Part shown: positions 42,266-51,710 of the stretch, piece after piece
How positions within the stretch are numbered: the first letter of the stretch is position 1
Layout of the letters: the number at the start of each line of letters is the position of its first letter
The notes under the pieces: model-generated
What the model was told of the DNA's origin: nothing
What the model saw: only the letters and a program-made list of their open reading frames with translations
Database searches by the model: none
Translations under genes and position numbers: made by a program
From: Achromobacter xylosoxidans
GTDB taxonomy: Bacteria > Pseudomonadota > Gammaproteobacteria > Burkholderiales > Burkholderiaceae_B
DNA: 64,000 nucleotides
Assembly (NCBI RefSeq): GCF_001457475.1
Contig: NZ_LN831029.1
Location: 5,084,001-5,148,000, forward strand
Direction: 5' to 3'

Positions 42266-43240
42266 ATGAAAAAAGCATTGCTCGCGGCCAGCCTGGCCGT
42301 GCTGGCGCTGGGCGGCGCCACCGGCGCCGGCCCTGCCCGGGCCGCCTGGCCCGAACACCCCATCACGATGGTGGTGCCGTTCCCGCCCGGCGGTCCCTCC
42401 GACCTGGTGGCGCGGGTGCTGGCCAAGCAACTGACGGACCAATTGGGCCAGACCGTGGTGGTGGAAAACAAGGGCGGCGCCAACGGCAACATCGGCATGC
42501 AGTACGCGGCCGCGGCCAAGCCTGACGGCTACACGGTGCTCTACAACACCTCGTCGATCGCGCTCAGTCCCAATCTCTACCGCTCGCTGGCATTCGATCC
42601 GGTCAAGGACTTCGCGCCGGTGTCTTCCACCGCGCTGATCCCGCTGGTGCTGCTGGTGCATCCCTCGGTGCCGGTTCAGGACGCGCGCGGCTTCGTCGAA
42701 TACGCGCGCCAGCATCCCGGCAAGCTGTCGTACGGTTCGGCGGGCGCCGGCAACGTCACGCACCTGGGCGCCCTGCTGCTGCTGCGCTCGCTGCAGGTCG
42801 ACGCGGTGCACGTGCCCTATCGCGGCAGCGCGCCCGCCATGACCGACCTGGTCGGCGGCCAGGTGCAATTGATGACCAACACCCTCAACGATTCGCTGGG
42901 CTTCATCCGCGAAGGCAAGCTGCGCGCGCTGGCGGTCACCAGCCGCGAACGCAGCGCGCAATTGCCCGACGTGCCCACGGTCGCCGAAACCGTGGCGCCG
43001 GGCTTCGAGATGGGCGCCTGGCAAGGCGTGGTGGTTCCCGCGGGCACGCCGCAGCCGGTGGTGCAGAAGCTGAACGCCGAGATCCGCCGCGCGCTGCAAT
43101 CGGACGAAATGCAAAAGCAGCTCAAGGTCCAGGGCGCCCAGGCCCTGGGTTCCACTCCGCAGGAATACGGCGCCTACATCCAGAGCGAGATCCAGCGCTG
43201 GGGCGCCGTGATCAAGGAAGCCGGCGTCAAGCTCGACTGA
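42266..43240 (+). CDS. Bug-family tripartite tricarboxylate-type substrate-binding protein
   Basis: The 324-aa periplasmic protein has a signal peptide ending PARA-AWP near residue 27. Bug motifs are WPEHPITMVVPFPPGGPSD at about 28-46, VVVENKGGANGNIGMQYAA near 65-83, and VPYRGSAPAMTDLVGGQVQL near 190-209. AAGGAGA lies 6-12 nt before the ATG. It is the third gene of the LysR-linked operon, so it probably binds the acid handled by the CoA-transferase and MaoC enzymes. No cognate membrane subunits are nearby. Confidence 0.93.
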   Translation: MKKALLAASLAVLALGGATGAGPARAAWPEHPITMVVPFPPGGPSDLVARVLAKQLTDQLGQTVVVENKGGANGNIGMQYAAAAKPDGYTVLYNTSSIALSPNLYRSLAFDPVKDFAPVSSTALIPLVLLVHPSVPVQDARGFVEYARQHPGKLSYGSAGAGNVTHLGALLLLRSLQVDAVHVPYRGSAPAMTDLVGGQVQLMTNTLNDSLGFIREGKLRALAVTSRERSAQLPDVPTVAETVAPGFEMGAWQGVVVPAGTPQPVVQKLNAEIRRALQSDEMQKQLKVQGAQALGSTPQEYGAYIQSEIQRWGAVIKEAGVKLD

Positions 43241-43385
43241 CAGCCGGCGCGGCGGCGGGCCAATCCCGCCGCCCCCCACACCCGGGCGGCCCCACGCGGC
43301 CGCGCCGGACCGCCCCTCTCCTGACTCCCCAAAACCGCTGCGCGCCCCTGTTTCACCCCGGGCAATCCCTAACCCGCATCACAAT

Positions 43386-43399
43386 TGACAGCGCTGTCA
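43386..43399. promoter_or_regulatory. LacI-type operator overlapping the hexuronate operon promoter
   Basis: TGACAGCGCTGTCA is a perfect 14-bp palindrome with the central CG step typical of LacI/GalR operators. TTGACA (43385-43390), a consensus -35 box, overlaps its left arm, and GACACT lies 17 bp downstream as a weak -10. It is about 95 bp before the porin gene, with AGGAGA then acting as Shine-Dalgarno. The LacI-family gene at 50682-51701 at the other end of the locus is the natural candidate regulator. Confidence 0.65.
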
Positions 43400-43491
43400 T
43401 TTTTGCAGACACTAGCTTCGCCGGCGCCCTGCCGGACCACCAAAACAAGCCGCAACGGCCTCGCGCACGGGCGGCGACAGGAGACAGAGTC

Positions 43492-44871
43492 ATGGCAACA
43501 CCTCCCTGCTTCCCGGCAGCGGCAGGCACCGGCGCGCACCTCCAGGCTCGCCGCTACCGGCCTCACCGATTCCCGCTACACCGCTTTCTGCCCACGCTGC
43601 TCCTGGCAGGCCTGCTGACCGCCGGCACCAGCGCCCGGGCCTACGATCTGCAGACCACGCCCTACCTGTTCGGCGACTGGGCAGGCCTGCGCACCAGCCT
43701 CGCCGAACGCGGCGTCACCCTGAACCTGGGCTACACCGGCGAGGCCGCGCACAATTTCAGCGGCGGCCAGGACAAGATGACCCGCTACACCGACCAATGG
43801 GTGTTCGGCGCCACCATGGACCTGGACAAGCTGCTCGGCTGGCACGGCGGCACCTTCCAGATGACCATCACCGACCGCAACGGCCGCAACCTGGGCGCCG
43901 ACGCCGGCATCGGCAACAACATGTTGATCCAGGAGGTCTATGGCCGCGGCCAGACCTGGCACATGACGCAGTTCTGGCTCAACCAATCGTTCCTGGACAA
44001 TCGGGTGCAATGGAAGATCGGTCGCCTCACCGTGGGCGAGGATTTCGCCAGCTTCTCGTGCGACTTCCAGAATCTGACCTTCTGCGGCGCACAGCCCGGC
44101 AACCTGGTCGGCAGCTACTGGGTCAACTGGCCCACCAGCCAATGGGCCACCCGCCTGAAAGTCAGCACGTCCGAGCAGACCTACGTGCAGGCCGGCGTCT
44201 ACCAGGTCAACCCCAACTATGTCGACGACGGCTACGCGCGCCGCCACGGCCTGTCGCTGGACAACCCCAATGGCACCACCGGCGCCCTGATTCCACTGGA
44301 ATTCGGCTGGCTGCCGGCCTGGAACGGCCTGCCGGGCTCGTACAAGTTCGGCGCCTGGTACAACACCTCCAACGGCGCCGACCTGTACCAGGACGTCAAC
44401 CACGCCCCGCGCGGCGAAACCGGCCTGGCGCCGCGCGAGCGCAACGGCCAGTACGGCATCTACATCAACTTCGAGCAACAGGTCAGCGGCACCGCCGGCG
44501 GCCGTGGCGCCTCGGTGTTCCTGAACTTCTCCCAGGCCGACCGCGACACGGCGGCGCAGGACCACCAGATCGCGCTCGGGCTGCAATACAAGGGGCCGTT
44601 CGGTCAGGCCCGCGACGTCATCGGCGTGGCGGTCGGCGCCACCCACAACAACGGCCGCTACGCCGACTACGTGCGCCAGCAGGACCAGCGGCTGGGCACC
44701 CGCACCAAGGTCGGCGACGGCTATGAATACGTGGCCGAGGCCTATTACAGCTGGTCACCGATCCCCTCCATTTACCTGCGACCCAATCTGCAGTACATCA
44801 GGCATCCTGGGGGCACCAGCGCCAACCACGACGCCTTCATCGTAGGCCTGAAGACCGGCATCACATTCTGA
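43492..44871 (+). CDS. oprB: OprB-type carbohydrate-selective porin
   Basis: This 459-aa outer-membrane porin is for sugar-like substrates. An N-terminal signal region is preceded by a ~30-residue Arg/Pro-rich extension, so the true start may be further in; the hydrophobic core LPTLLLAGLLTAGTSARA ends near residue 50. The mature part starts YDLQTTPYLFGDWAGLRTSL and is beta-rich. The terminal residue is Phe (TGITF), as expected for outer-membrane barrels. It is first in the operon with the sugar ABC transporter, so it probably admits the same uronic acid or sugar. Confidence 0.87.
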   Translation: MATPPCFPAAAGTGAHLQARRYRPHRFPLHRFLPTLLLAGLLTAGTSARAYDLQTTPYLFGDWAGLRTSLAERGVTLNLGYTGEAAHNFSGGQDKMTRYTDQWVFGATMDLDKLLGWHGGTFQMTITDRNGRNLGADAGIGNNMLIQEVYGRGQTWHMTQFWLNQSFLDNRVQWKIGRLTVGEDFASFSCDFQNLTFCGAQPGNLVGSYWVNWPTSQWATRLKVSTSEQTYVQAGVYQVNPNYVDDGYARRHGLSLDNPNGTTGALIPLEFGWLPAWNGLPGSYKFGAWYNTSNGADLYQDVNHAPRGETGLAPRERNGQYGIYINFEQQVSGTAGGRGASVFLNFSQADRDTAAQDHQIALGLQYKGPFGQARDVIGVAVGATHNNGRYADYVRQQDQRLGTRTKVGDGYEYVAEAYYSWSPIPSIYLRPNLQYIRHPGGTSANHDAFIVGLKTGITF

Positions 44872-44897
44872 GCGCATCGCGCCACAAGGAGACTGAC

Positions 44898-45914
44898 ATG
44901 ACCCCAATCCTGCGCCGCCTGCTGGCCTGCGCGCTGGCGTTGCCCGCCACGCTGTTCGCCGCCCACGCCGCCCATGCCAGCAAGGAGGCTCCGGTGATCG
45001 GCTTTTCCATCGACGACCTGCGGGTCGAGCGCTGGACCCGCGACCGCAACTATTTCGTCGAGGCCGCCACCGCGCTGGGCGCCAAGGTCAACGTGCAATC
45101 GGCCAACGCCAGCGAATCGCGCCAGATCGCCCAGGTCGAGAACCTGATCGCCGAAGGCGTGGACGCGCTGGTGATCGTGCCGTTCAATTCCAAGGTGCTG
45201 GGCAGCGCCATCGCCAAGGCACACCGCAACGGCATCAAAGTCATCGCCTACGACCGCCTGATCCTGGGCGCGCCGCTGGACGGCTACGTGTCTTTCGACA
45301 ACGTCAAGGTTGGCGAAATGCAGGCCAAGGGCATGGTCGATGCGGTGCCCAAAGGCCGCTACTACCTGCTGGGCGGCGCCGCCACCGACAACAATTCGCG
45401 CATGTTCCGCGAGGGCCAGATGAACGTGCTCAAGCCGCTGGTCGCCAAGGGCGACATCACCATCGTGGGCGAGCAATGGACGCCCGAATGGGACCCTTCC
45501 AAGGCGCAGAGCATCATCGAGAACGCGCTGAACGCGAACGACAACGACATCCAGGCCATCGTCGCCTCCAACGACGGCACCGCCGGCGGCGCGATCCAGG
45601 CGCTGGCAAGCCAGAAACTGGCGGGCAAGGTGGCGGTCTCGGGCCAGGACGCCGACCTGGCCGGCGTGCGCCGCGTCGCCGCCGGCACGCAGACCATGAC
45701 GGTGTACAAACCCATCAAGGCCATCGCCGAGGCCGCCGCGCGCATGGCGGTCGATCTGGTGCAGGGCAAGACGCCCGCCTTCAACGCCAAGCTCGACAAC
45801 GGCAAGGGCGAGGTCGATTCCCTGCTGATCACGCCCACGCTGGTGACGCGCGACAATCTGGACATCCTGGTCAAGGACGGCTTCTATACGGCCGACCAGA
45901 TCGCGGGCAAATAG
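44898..45914 (+). CDS. xylF: sugar ABC transporter periplasmic binding protein (XylF-like)
   Basis: The 338-aa type I periplasmic binding protein has a signal peptide ending AHAS near residue 29. Motifs of the Peripla_BP_4 family are present: [20 protein letters not shown] at about 33-52, [18 protein letters not shown] near 84-101, [10 protein letters not shown] near 114-123, and [17 protein letters not shown] near 247-263. The nearest well-known type is xylose-binding XylF. The downstream lactonase and uronate dehydrogenase point instead to a hexuronate ligand, so the gene name reflects family, not proven substrate. Confidence 0.9.
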   Translation: MTPILRRLLACALALPATLFAAHAAHASKEAPVIGFSIDDLRVERWTRDRNYFVEAATALGAKVNVQSANASESRQIAQVENLIAEGVDALVIVPFNSKVLGSAIAKAHRNGIKVIAYDRLILGAPLDGYVSFDNVKVGEMQAKGMVDAVPKGRYYLLGGAATDNNSRMFREGQMNVLKPLVAKGDITIVGEQWTPEWDPSKAQSIIENALNANDNDIQAIVASNDGTAGGAIQALASQKLAGKVAVSGQDADLAGVRRVAAGTQTMTVYKPIKAIAEAAARMAVDLVQGKTPAFNAKLDNGKGEVDSLLITPTLVTRDNLDILVKDGFYTADQIAGK

Positions 45915-45928
45915 CCGGGAGGCGCACC

Positions 45929-47476
45929 ATGGACCAGCAGCAGCCGCTGTTTGAAATGCGCGACATCGTCAAGGAATTCTCGGGCGTGCGCGCGCTCTCG
46001 GGCGTCAGCCTGGGGGTGCGGCCCGGCGAATGCCTGGGCCTTTGCGGCGAGAACGGCGCCGGCAAGTCGACCCTGATGAAAGTGCTGTCCGGGGTCTATC
46101 CCCACGGCAGCTACGGCGGCCGGATCCTGTGGCAAGGCAGCGAACTGCGTTCGCGCTCGATCCGCGACAGCGAACGCGCGGGCATCGTCATCCTGCACCA
46201 GGAGCTGATGCTGGTGCAGCAGCTGAGCGTCACCGAGAACATCTTCCTGGGCAACGAACTGCGGCTGCCCGGCGGCCGCATGGACTACCCCGCCATGCAC
46301 CGGCGCGCCGCCGAACTGCTGGCGCGCCTGAAGCTCACCGACGTCAACGTCGCCGCCCCCGTCATGAACTACGGCAACGGCCACCAGCAGTTGTTCGAGA
46401 TCGCCAAGGCGCTGGCCAAAGAGGCCCGGCTGCTGATTTTCGACGAGCCGACATCCTCGCTCAGCGCCAAGGAAATCGAGGTGCTGCTGGCCATCATCGA
46501 CGACCTCAAGCGCGCCGGCGTGGCCTGCATCTACATCTCGCACAAGCTCGACGAGGTCAAGCGCGTCTGCGACACCATCACGGTGATCCGCGATGGCCAG
46601 CACATCGCTACCCGCGCGGCCGACACGCTTGACGAGGACGGCATCATCGGCCTGATGGTCGGCCGCGCGCTCGAATCGCGCTTTCCGCGCACCGAGCGCC
46701 AGCCGGGCGCGGTCATGCTGGAAGCGCGCGACGTGACCTGCTGGGACGTCACCAACCCGCAGCGCAAGCGCGTCGACGGCGCCGCCCTGCAGGTGCGCGC
46801 CGGCGAGATCCTCGGCATCGCCGGACTGGTGGGCGCGGGCCGCACCGAATTCGTGTCGGCGATCTACGGCGCCTATGCCGGCCGCAGCACCGCCCAGGTA
46901 CGGGTGGCGGGCCAGCCGGTGCGCATCGCCTGCCCTGCCGACGCGATCGCGCATGGCCTGTGCCTGGTGCCCGAGGATCGCAAGCGCCACGGCATCGTGC
47001 CGCTGATGAGCGTGGCCGAGAACATCACGCTGGCCAGCCTGGCCGACCACGCCCGGGCCGCGCGGATCGACGGCGACGCCGAGCTGGCGACCGTCGAGCG
47101 CGAAATCGCCCGCCTGCGCATCAAGACCGCCAGCCCGGGCCTGCCGGTGGCCAGCCTTTCCGGCGGCAACCAGCAGAAAGTGGTACTGGCCAAGATGGCG
47201 TTGAAGAACCCCAAGGTGCTGATCCTGGACGAACCGACGCGCGGCGTGGACATCGGCGCCAAGTACGACATCTACAAGATGATCTTCGACCTGGCCGATC
47301 GCGGCGTGGCCATCATCATGGTGTCGTCGGAACTGCCCGAGATCCTCGGCATGAGCGATCGCGTGCTGGTCATGAATGCCGGCCGCGTCACGGGCGATTT
47401 CCCCATCCAGGGCCTGACGCAGGAACGCGTGCTGGCCGCCGCCCTCCAATCCGAACCGCTGCGGCAAGCCGCCTGA
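45929..47476 (+). CDS. xylG: sugar ABC transporter ATPase, double nucleotide-binding domain (XylG-like)
   Basis: The 515-aa protein fuses two ABC ATPase domains. The first has Walker [15 protein letters not shown] at about 38-51 and Walker [12 protein letters not shown] near 170-180. The second has a degenerate P-loop [11 protein letters not shown] near 296-306, signature [15 protein letters not shown] near 410-424 and Walker [13 protein letters not shown]. This asymmetric pattern is standard for RbsA/XylG transporters. The start ATG at 45929 lies 14 bp after xylF, with GGGAGG upstream. It pairs with the permease starting 5 bp later. Confidence 0.94.
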   Translation: MDQQQPLFEMRDIVKEFSGVRALSGVSLGVRPGECLGLCGENGAGKSTLMKVLSGVYPHGSYGGRILWQGSELRSRSIRDSERAGIVILHQELMLVQQLSVTENIFLGNELRLPGGRMDYPAMHRRAAELLARLKLTDVNVAAPVMNYGNGHQQLFEIAKALAKEARLLIFDEPTSSLSAKEIEVLLAIIDDLKRAGVACIYISHKLDEVKRVCDTITVIRDGQHIATRAADTLDEDGIIGLMVGRALESRFPRTERQPGAVMLEARDVTCWDVTNPQRKRVDGAALQVRAGEILGIAGLVGAGRTEFVSAIYGAYAGRSTAQVRVAGQPVRIACPADAIAHGLCLVPEDRKRHGIVPLMSVAENITLASLADHARAARIDGDAELATVEREIARLRIKTASPGLPVASLSGGNQQKVVLAKMALKNPKVLILDEPTRGVDIGAKYDIYKMIFDLADRGVAIIMVSSELPEILGMSDRVLVMNAGRVTGDFPIQGLTQERVLAAALQSEPLRQAA

Positions 47477-47481
47477 ACGCC

Positions 47482-48669
47482 ATGACCCAGATGCTCGCTT
47501 CCTCATCCTCCGAACCCCGGCCGCGCGGCGGCCATCCGCCGCTGCGCCAGCTGTTCGCGCGCCACAAGCTGCTGGCCATGCTGCTGGCCCTGGGCCTGAT
47601 CTGGCTGTTCTTCTGGCACCAGACCCACGGCAGCTTCCTGCGCCCAAACAGCATTTCCAACCTGCTGCTGCAGATGTCGGTGACCGGCATGCTGGCCTGC
47701 GGCATGGTGCTGGTCATCATCGCCGGCGAGATCGACCTGTCGGTGGGCTCGCTGCTCGGCCTGCTGGGCGGCCTGGTCGCCATCCTGACCGTCAACCTCG
47801 GCTGGAACACCTGGCTGTCGGTGGCCGTGGTGCTGGCCGCCGGCGCCGGGCTCGGGCTGGTCAACGGCTGCCTCACCACGCGGCTGCGGGTGCCGTCCTT
47901 CATCGTCGGCCTGGGCGGCATGCTGGCCTATCGCGGCCTGCTGCAATTGAGCACCGACAGTGTCACCATCGCGCCGGTGCCCGACGACCTCGGCGCCATC
48001 GCCCAGGCCTTCGTGCCGCCCACGCTGTCCTGGGTCATCGCCGCGCTGATCGTCGCCCTGGCCTGCGTCCTGACGCTGGCGCGGCGCCGGCGCCATCGCC
48101 GGCTGGGACTGGAGGTGGCGCCGCGCTGGATCGACGGCCTGAAGATCGTCGCCATCGCCGCCGCGGCCGCCGGCTTCGTGCTGGTGCTGAACCAGGCCCA
48201 TGGCGTGCCGCTGCCGGTGCTGATCCTGCTGGCGCTGCTGGGCGTGTTCTCGTGGATCGCCACGCAGACCGTGTTCGGCCGCCACGTCTACGCGGTCGGC
48301 GGCAACGTCGAGGCCAGCCGCCTGTCCGGCGTCAACGTCCAGCGCGTCAAGCTGATGGTATTCATGCTGATGGGGTTGATGTGCGCCTTCGCCGGCATCG
48401 TCACCACCGCGCGCTCGGCCGCCGGCTCGCCGTCGGCCGGCGTGGGTGGCGAGCTCGATGCGATCGCGGCCTGCTTCATCGGCGGCACCTCCATGCGCGG
48501 CGGCTCCGGCACCGTGTACGGCGCGCTGATCGGCGCGCTGGTCATGGCCAGCCTGGACAACGGCATGCAGCAGATGAACGTGGATACCTCCTGGCAGATG
48601 ATCGTCAAGGGCGCCGTGCTGGTGCTGGCGGTGTGGATCGACGTGGCAACGAGGTCCGAACGTGCATGA
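47482..48669 (+). CDS. xylH: sugar ABC transporter permease (XylH-like)
   Basis: This 395-aa inner-membrane permease of the BPD_transp_2 family has about ten hydrophobic segments. The segment IIAGEIDLSVGSLLGLLGG near 79-97 is the conserved signature, followed by GLVNGCLTTRLRVPSFIVGLG and the C-terminal IGGTSMRGGSGTVYGALIGAL. A ~75-residue central stretch including RRRRHRRLGLE is the XylH-type insertion. Its 3' end overlaps the lactonase GTG start by 8 nt. Confidence 0.93.
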   Translation: MTQMLASSSSEPRPRGGHPPLRQLFARHKLLAMLLALGLIWLFFWHQTHGSFLRPNSISNLLLQMSVTGMLACGMVLVIIAGEIDLSVGSLLGLLGGLVAILTVNLGWNTWLSVAVVLAAGAGLGLVNGCLTTRLRVPSFIVGLGGMLAYRGLLQLSTDSVTIAPVPDDLGAIAQAFVPPTLSWVIAALIVALACVLTLARRRRHRRLGLEVAPRWIDGLKIVAIAAAAAGFVLVLNQAHGVPLPVLILLALLGVFSWIATQTVFGRHVYAVGGNVEASRLSGVNVQRVKLMVFMLMGLMCAFAGIVTTARSAAGSPSAGVGGELDAIAACFIGGTSMRGGSGTVYGALIGALVMASLDNGMQQMNVDTSWQMIVKGAVLVLAVWIDVATRSERA

Positions 48670-49741
48670 CCCGACCCTCTCCAGCGCGCCCGGCAGCTGC
48701 ATGCTCGCCGTCGGCACCTACACCGAGATCCTGCCGCACGTGCAGGGACGCGGCCGCGGCATCCACCTGCTGGCCTTCGACGGCGCGACGGCCTCGTTCC
48801 ATGAACGGCAGGTGCTGACCGGCCCGGTCAACCCTTCCTACCTGTGCGCGGCGGCCGGACGGCTCTACGGCGTCAGCGAACGGGAACGGGACGCCGCCCT
48901 GGAGGTCTACGCCATCGAGGCCGCCGCCGCGCTGCGCCCCCTCGGCCGCATCGCGCTGCCCGGCGCGGCCCCCTGCCATGTCAGCGTCAACCTGCCGGCG
49001 CGACAGCTGTACGTGTCGAACTACGGCTCGGGCGAGCTGCTGTGCTTTGCGCTGGATGCTGGCGGCATGCCGCAAGGGACGCCACAGGTGATCGCGCGCC
49101 GCGGCGCCGGCCCGCGCGCGGACCGCCAGGAGGGCCCCCACCTGCACTACGCGGCCGCCACCGACGACGGCGCGCGCGTCTACCTGTGCGACCTGGGCAC
49201 CGACACCATCGCCTGCCATCGGGTGCGGCCCGATGGCCTGGCCCCCATGCCGGAGCAGGAACTGCGCGCCCGCCCCGGCGCCGGGCCTCGCCACCTGGCC
49301 CTCACGGCCGATGGCGCGCTGGCGGCGGTGGTGGAAGAGCTTTCGAATACCGTGGCCGTATACGCGCTGAACGAACCGGCGGGCGAGCGCGCCCGCGCCA
49401 GCACGCTGCCGCGCAACTGGCGGGGCGCCAGCGCCGCCTCCGCCATCCGCCTGCATCCCGATGGCGAACTGCTCTATGCCGCCAATCGCGGCCACGACAG
49501 CGTCGCCGTCTACCGCCTGCGGCGCGCGGCGCCCTGGCTCGAACCGGTGGGCCTCATCGACGTCGGCGGCCGCGCGCCGCGCGACATCGCGCTCACGCCC
49601 GACGGCGCGTTCCTGCTGGTCGCGTCCCAGGACGACCACTTCATCCGCGCGTGGCGCATCGACCCGGCCACGGGCCTGGCCCACGCGCAGGGCCAGCCCT
49701 ATCCCCTGGCCTCGCCCGCCTGCCTTTGTCCCTTGCCTTGA
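48662..49741 (+). CDS. uxuL: beta-propeller lactonase, probable aldarolactone lactonase
   Basis: The 359-aa protein of the 6-phosphogluconolactonase (PgL) propeller family shows repeating blades such as YLCAAAGRLYGVSE, CHVSVNLPARQLYVSNYGSGEL, RHLALTADGALAAVVEELSNTV-type segments and RDIALTPDGAFLLVASQDDH. The start is GTG at 48662, with GAGG 7 nt upstream; it overlaps the permease stop. Adjacent uronate dehydrogenase makes aldarolactones, so this enzyme most likely hydrolyses glucaro- or galactarolactone, as UxuL does in Pseudomonas. The symbol is inferred from family and context. Confidence 0.75.
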   Translation: MHDPTLSSAPGSCMLAVGTYTEILPHVQGRGRGIHLLAFDGATASFHERQVLTGPVNPSYLCAAAGRLYGVSERERDAALEVYAIEAAAALRPLGRIALPGAAPCHVSVNLPARQLYVSNYGSGELLCFALDAGGMPQGTPQVIARRGAGPRADRQEGPHLHYAAATDDGARVYLCDLGTDTIACHRVRPDGLAPMPEQELRARPGAGPRHLALTADGALAAVVEELSNTVAVYALNEPAGERARASTLPRNWRGASAASAIRLHPDGELLYAANRGHDSVAVYRLRRAAPWLEPVGLIDVGGRAPRDIALTPDGAFLLVASQDDHFIRAWRIDPATGLAHAQGQPYPLASPACLCPLP

Positions 49742-49757
49742 ACCGGAAGCCTCCACC

Positions 49758-50669
49758 GTGACATCTCCCCTGCCCCCCGCCCGCATCGTCGTCACCGGCG
49801 CCACCGGCCAGCTCGGCCGCAAGGCGCTCGCCATCCTGGCGCGCCAGCCCTGGTGCGAGCACCTGATCGGCATCGACCTGCAGGCGGACGACACCGTCTT
49901 CAGCCCTGAAGTGCGCGAGCGCCTGACGCTGGTGGCCGCCGACCTGGAGCGCCCCGCCCCCGCCTGGACCGATCATTTCGCCGGCGTGGACGCCGTGCTG
50001 CACCTGGCGGCGCGGCACTCGACGCCCGACGCCAGCTGGGAAGAAGCCCTGGGGTCGTACAACATGACGTTGAACGTGCTGACCGCCGCCGCCACGCATG
50101 GCGCGCGCCGGCTGGTGTTCGCCTCGTCCAACCACGCCATGGGCGGCTACAAGGACCTGCCGCTGGCCGCGACCATCGGGCCGGGCAAGCTCACGTCCAG
50201 GACGGAGCCGGCCCCCGGCACGCGCTGGTTCGACGGCGAGCGCGAGGTGCATTCGCTGGCCTATGGCACGTCGAAAGTCATGGGCGAACGCCTGTGCCGC
50301 GCCTACGCCGCGGTCACGCAGGGTCGGCTATCCACCGTGATCGCGCGCATCGGCTGGATCCTGCCGGGCGACAACGACCCGCGCGACATGAGCTATTCCG
50401 GCGTGGCGCATCCGCGGGCGCCCGAACCGGACGCGCGCGACGAACCGGCGCGCCGCGCGCTGGCGTGGTTCCACGACATGTGGCTGTCCAATGGGGATTT
50501 CGAGCGCCTGCTGATCGCCGCCCTGACGGCGGACGCGGCCGGCTGGCCCGACGCCAGCGTCACGGTCAACGGCGTGTCGGCCAACCAGGGCAGCGCCTGG
50601 GATGTGGCGGAAGGCCGCGCCAGCATCGGCTACGACCCGCGCGACGACGTGCGCCGCCATCTGGGATAG
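49758..50669 (+). CDS. udh: NAD-dependent uronate dehydrogenase
   Basis: This 303-aa SDR-type enzyme would oxidise D-glucuronate or D-galacturonate to the aldarolactone. The cofactor motif VTGATGQLGRKAL lies at about 12-24 with acidic IGIDLQADD following, NAD-binding HLAARHSTPDASWEE near 77-91, a FASSNHAMGGY segment carrying the active-site Ser, and the catalytic YGTSK near 167-171. The start is GTG at 49758, with GGAAG 8 nt upstream and 16 bp after the lactonase stop. Coupled with the lactonase and the sugar importer it forms the oxidative hexuronate route. Confidence 0.87.
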   Translation: MTSPLPPARIVVTGATGQLGRKALAILARQPWCEHLIGIDLQADDTVFSPEVRERLTLVAADLERPAPAWTDHFAGVDAVLHLAARHSTPDASWEEALGSYNMTLNVLTAAATHGARRLVFASSNHAMGGYKDLPLAATIGPGKLTSRTEPAPGTRWFDGEREVHSLAYGTSKVMGERLCRAYAAVTQGRLSTVIARIGWILPGDNDPRDMSYSGVAHPRAPEPDARDEPARRALAWFHDMWLSNGDFERLLIAALTADAAGWPDASVTVNGVSANQGSAWDVAEGRASIGYDPRDDVRRHLG

Positions 50670-50681
50670 CGGCCGGGGGCT

Positions 50682-51701
50682 TCAGGCCGGCGCGCGGGTC
50701 GAGTCGCGCACCACGATCTCGTATCCCAGCGTCCGCACCCGCGCCTGCGGCTCGCGCGATGCCAGTTGTTCCACCGCCGCGTAGGCCATGTCGCGGATCG
50801 GCTGGCGCAACGTGGTCAGCTTGGGCCAGGTCTGGCGCGACAAAGGGGTATCGTCGTAGCCCGCCACCGACAGCTCCCCGGGCACCTTGATGCCGCGCGC
50901 GTGCGCCGCGTACAGCACGCCGGCCGCCATGTCGTCGTTGGCCGCGAAGATCGCGCTGGGACGGTCGGCGCGATCGAGCAGGCGTTCGCCGCAGCGCACG
51001 CCGGAATCGAAGGAATGCAGCCCCTGCTCCACCAGGGCCGCGTCGTACGCCACACCCTGTTCGGCCAGCGCGTCGCGATACCCCTGCAGGCGGCCGCCGA
51101 CGGCGCCGTGGTCGGGGTGCCCGGCCACGAAGCCGATGCGGCGGTGGCCCAGGTCCAGCAGATACCGCGTCATGTCGCGCGCCGCCGAGCGGTCATCGGT
51201 GCTGACCTCCAGCCCCCTGGCGCTGGGCGAACTGGGCGCCAGCCGCACGAACGGCACGTCGCCCTGGTCAAGCGCGTCGATCAAGGCGCGCACGTCAGAC
51301 AGCGGTGGCGTCAGCACCAGGCCGGCGCAGGCGTGCTGGCGCGCGGACTGTTCGATCTGCGCGGCCAGGTCGGGCGCGCGGTAGTCGCAGGGATGCAGCA
51401 GCAGGCTGTAGAAATAACGCTTGCAGGCATCGAGCGCGCCTTGCTGGACGTTGATCAGGTAGTTGTCGCTGGGATTGTCGTAGACCAGCATGATCAGGTC
51501 CGAGCGCTTGCTGGCCAGGCGCCGGGCCGAGGGATTGGGCTGGTACTTCAGCAGCGCGATCGCCGCCATGACCTTGGCGCGGGTCTTCTCGCTGGTGTTG
51601 GGTTCGTTGTTCAAAACGCGCGAGACGGTCTTGATGGACACGCCCGCCTCGGCCGCCACGTCGTCGACGGTGACGGAACCCTTTTCCTTGCCGGTCGCCA
51701 T
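50682..51701 (-). CDS. LacI-family transcriptional repressor of the hexuronate locus
   Basis: The 339-aa protein has an N-terminal LacI helix-turn-helix VTVDDVAAEAGVSIKTVSRV at about 10-29, with hinge LLKYQPNPSARRLASKRS. The periplasmic-binding-like effector domain follows (DLIMLVYDNPSDNYL onward; FAANDDMAAGVLYAAHARG near 248-266). It is convergent with the uronate dehydrogenase gene (12 bp apart) and follows the tautomerase gene by 9 bp. Its probable operator is the palindrome at 43386-43399. The inducer is expected to be a hexuronate or an aldarate. Confidence 0.92.
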   Translation of the reverse strand: MATGKEKGSVTVDDVAAEAGVSIKTVSRVLNNEPNTSEKTRAKVMAAIALLKYQPNPSARRLASKRSDLIMLVYDNPSDNYLINVQQGALDACKRYFYSLLLHPCDYRAPDLAAQIEQSARQHACAGLVLTPPLSDVRALIDALDQGDVPFVRLAPSSPSARGLEVSTDDRSAARDMTRYLLDLGHRRIGFVAGHPDHGAVGGRLQGYRDALAEQGVAYDAALVEQGLHSFDSGVRCGERLLDRADRPSAIFAANDDMAAGVLYAAHARGIKVPGELSVAGYDDTPLSRQTWPKLTTLRQPIRDMAYAAVEQLASREPQARVRTLGYEIVVRDSTRAPA

Positions 51702-51710
51702 GCTCCGGTC

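Noticed and set aside
44898..48669. Xylose metabolism locus
   Set aside because: Only the transporter resembles xylose proteins; no xylose isomerase, kinase or Weimberg-pathway gene is present, while uronate enzymes are.
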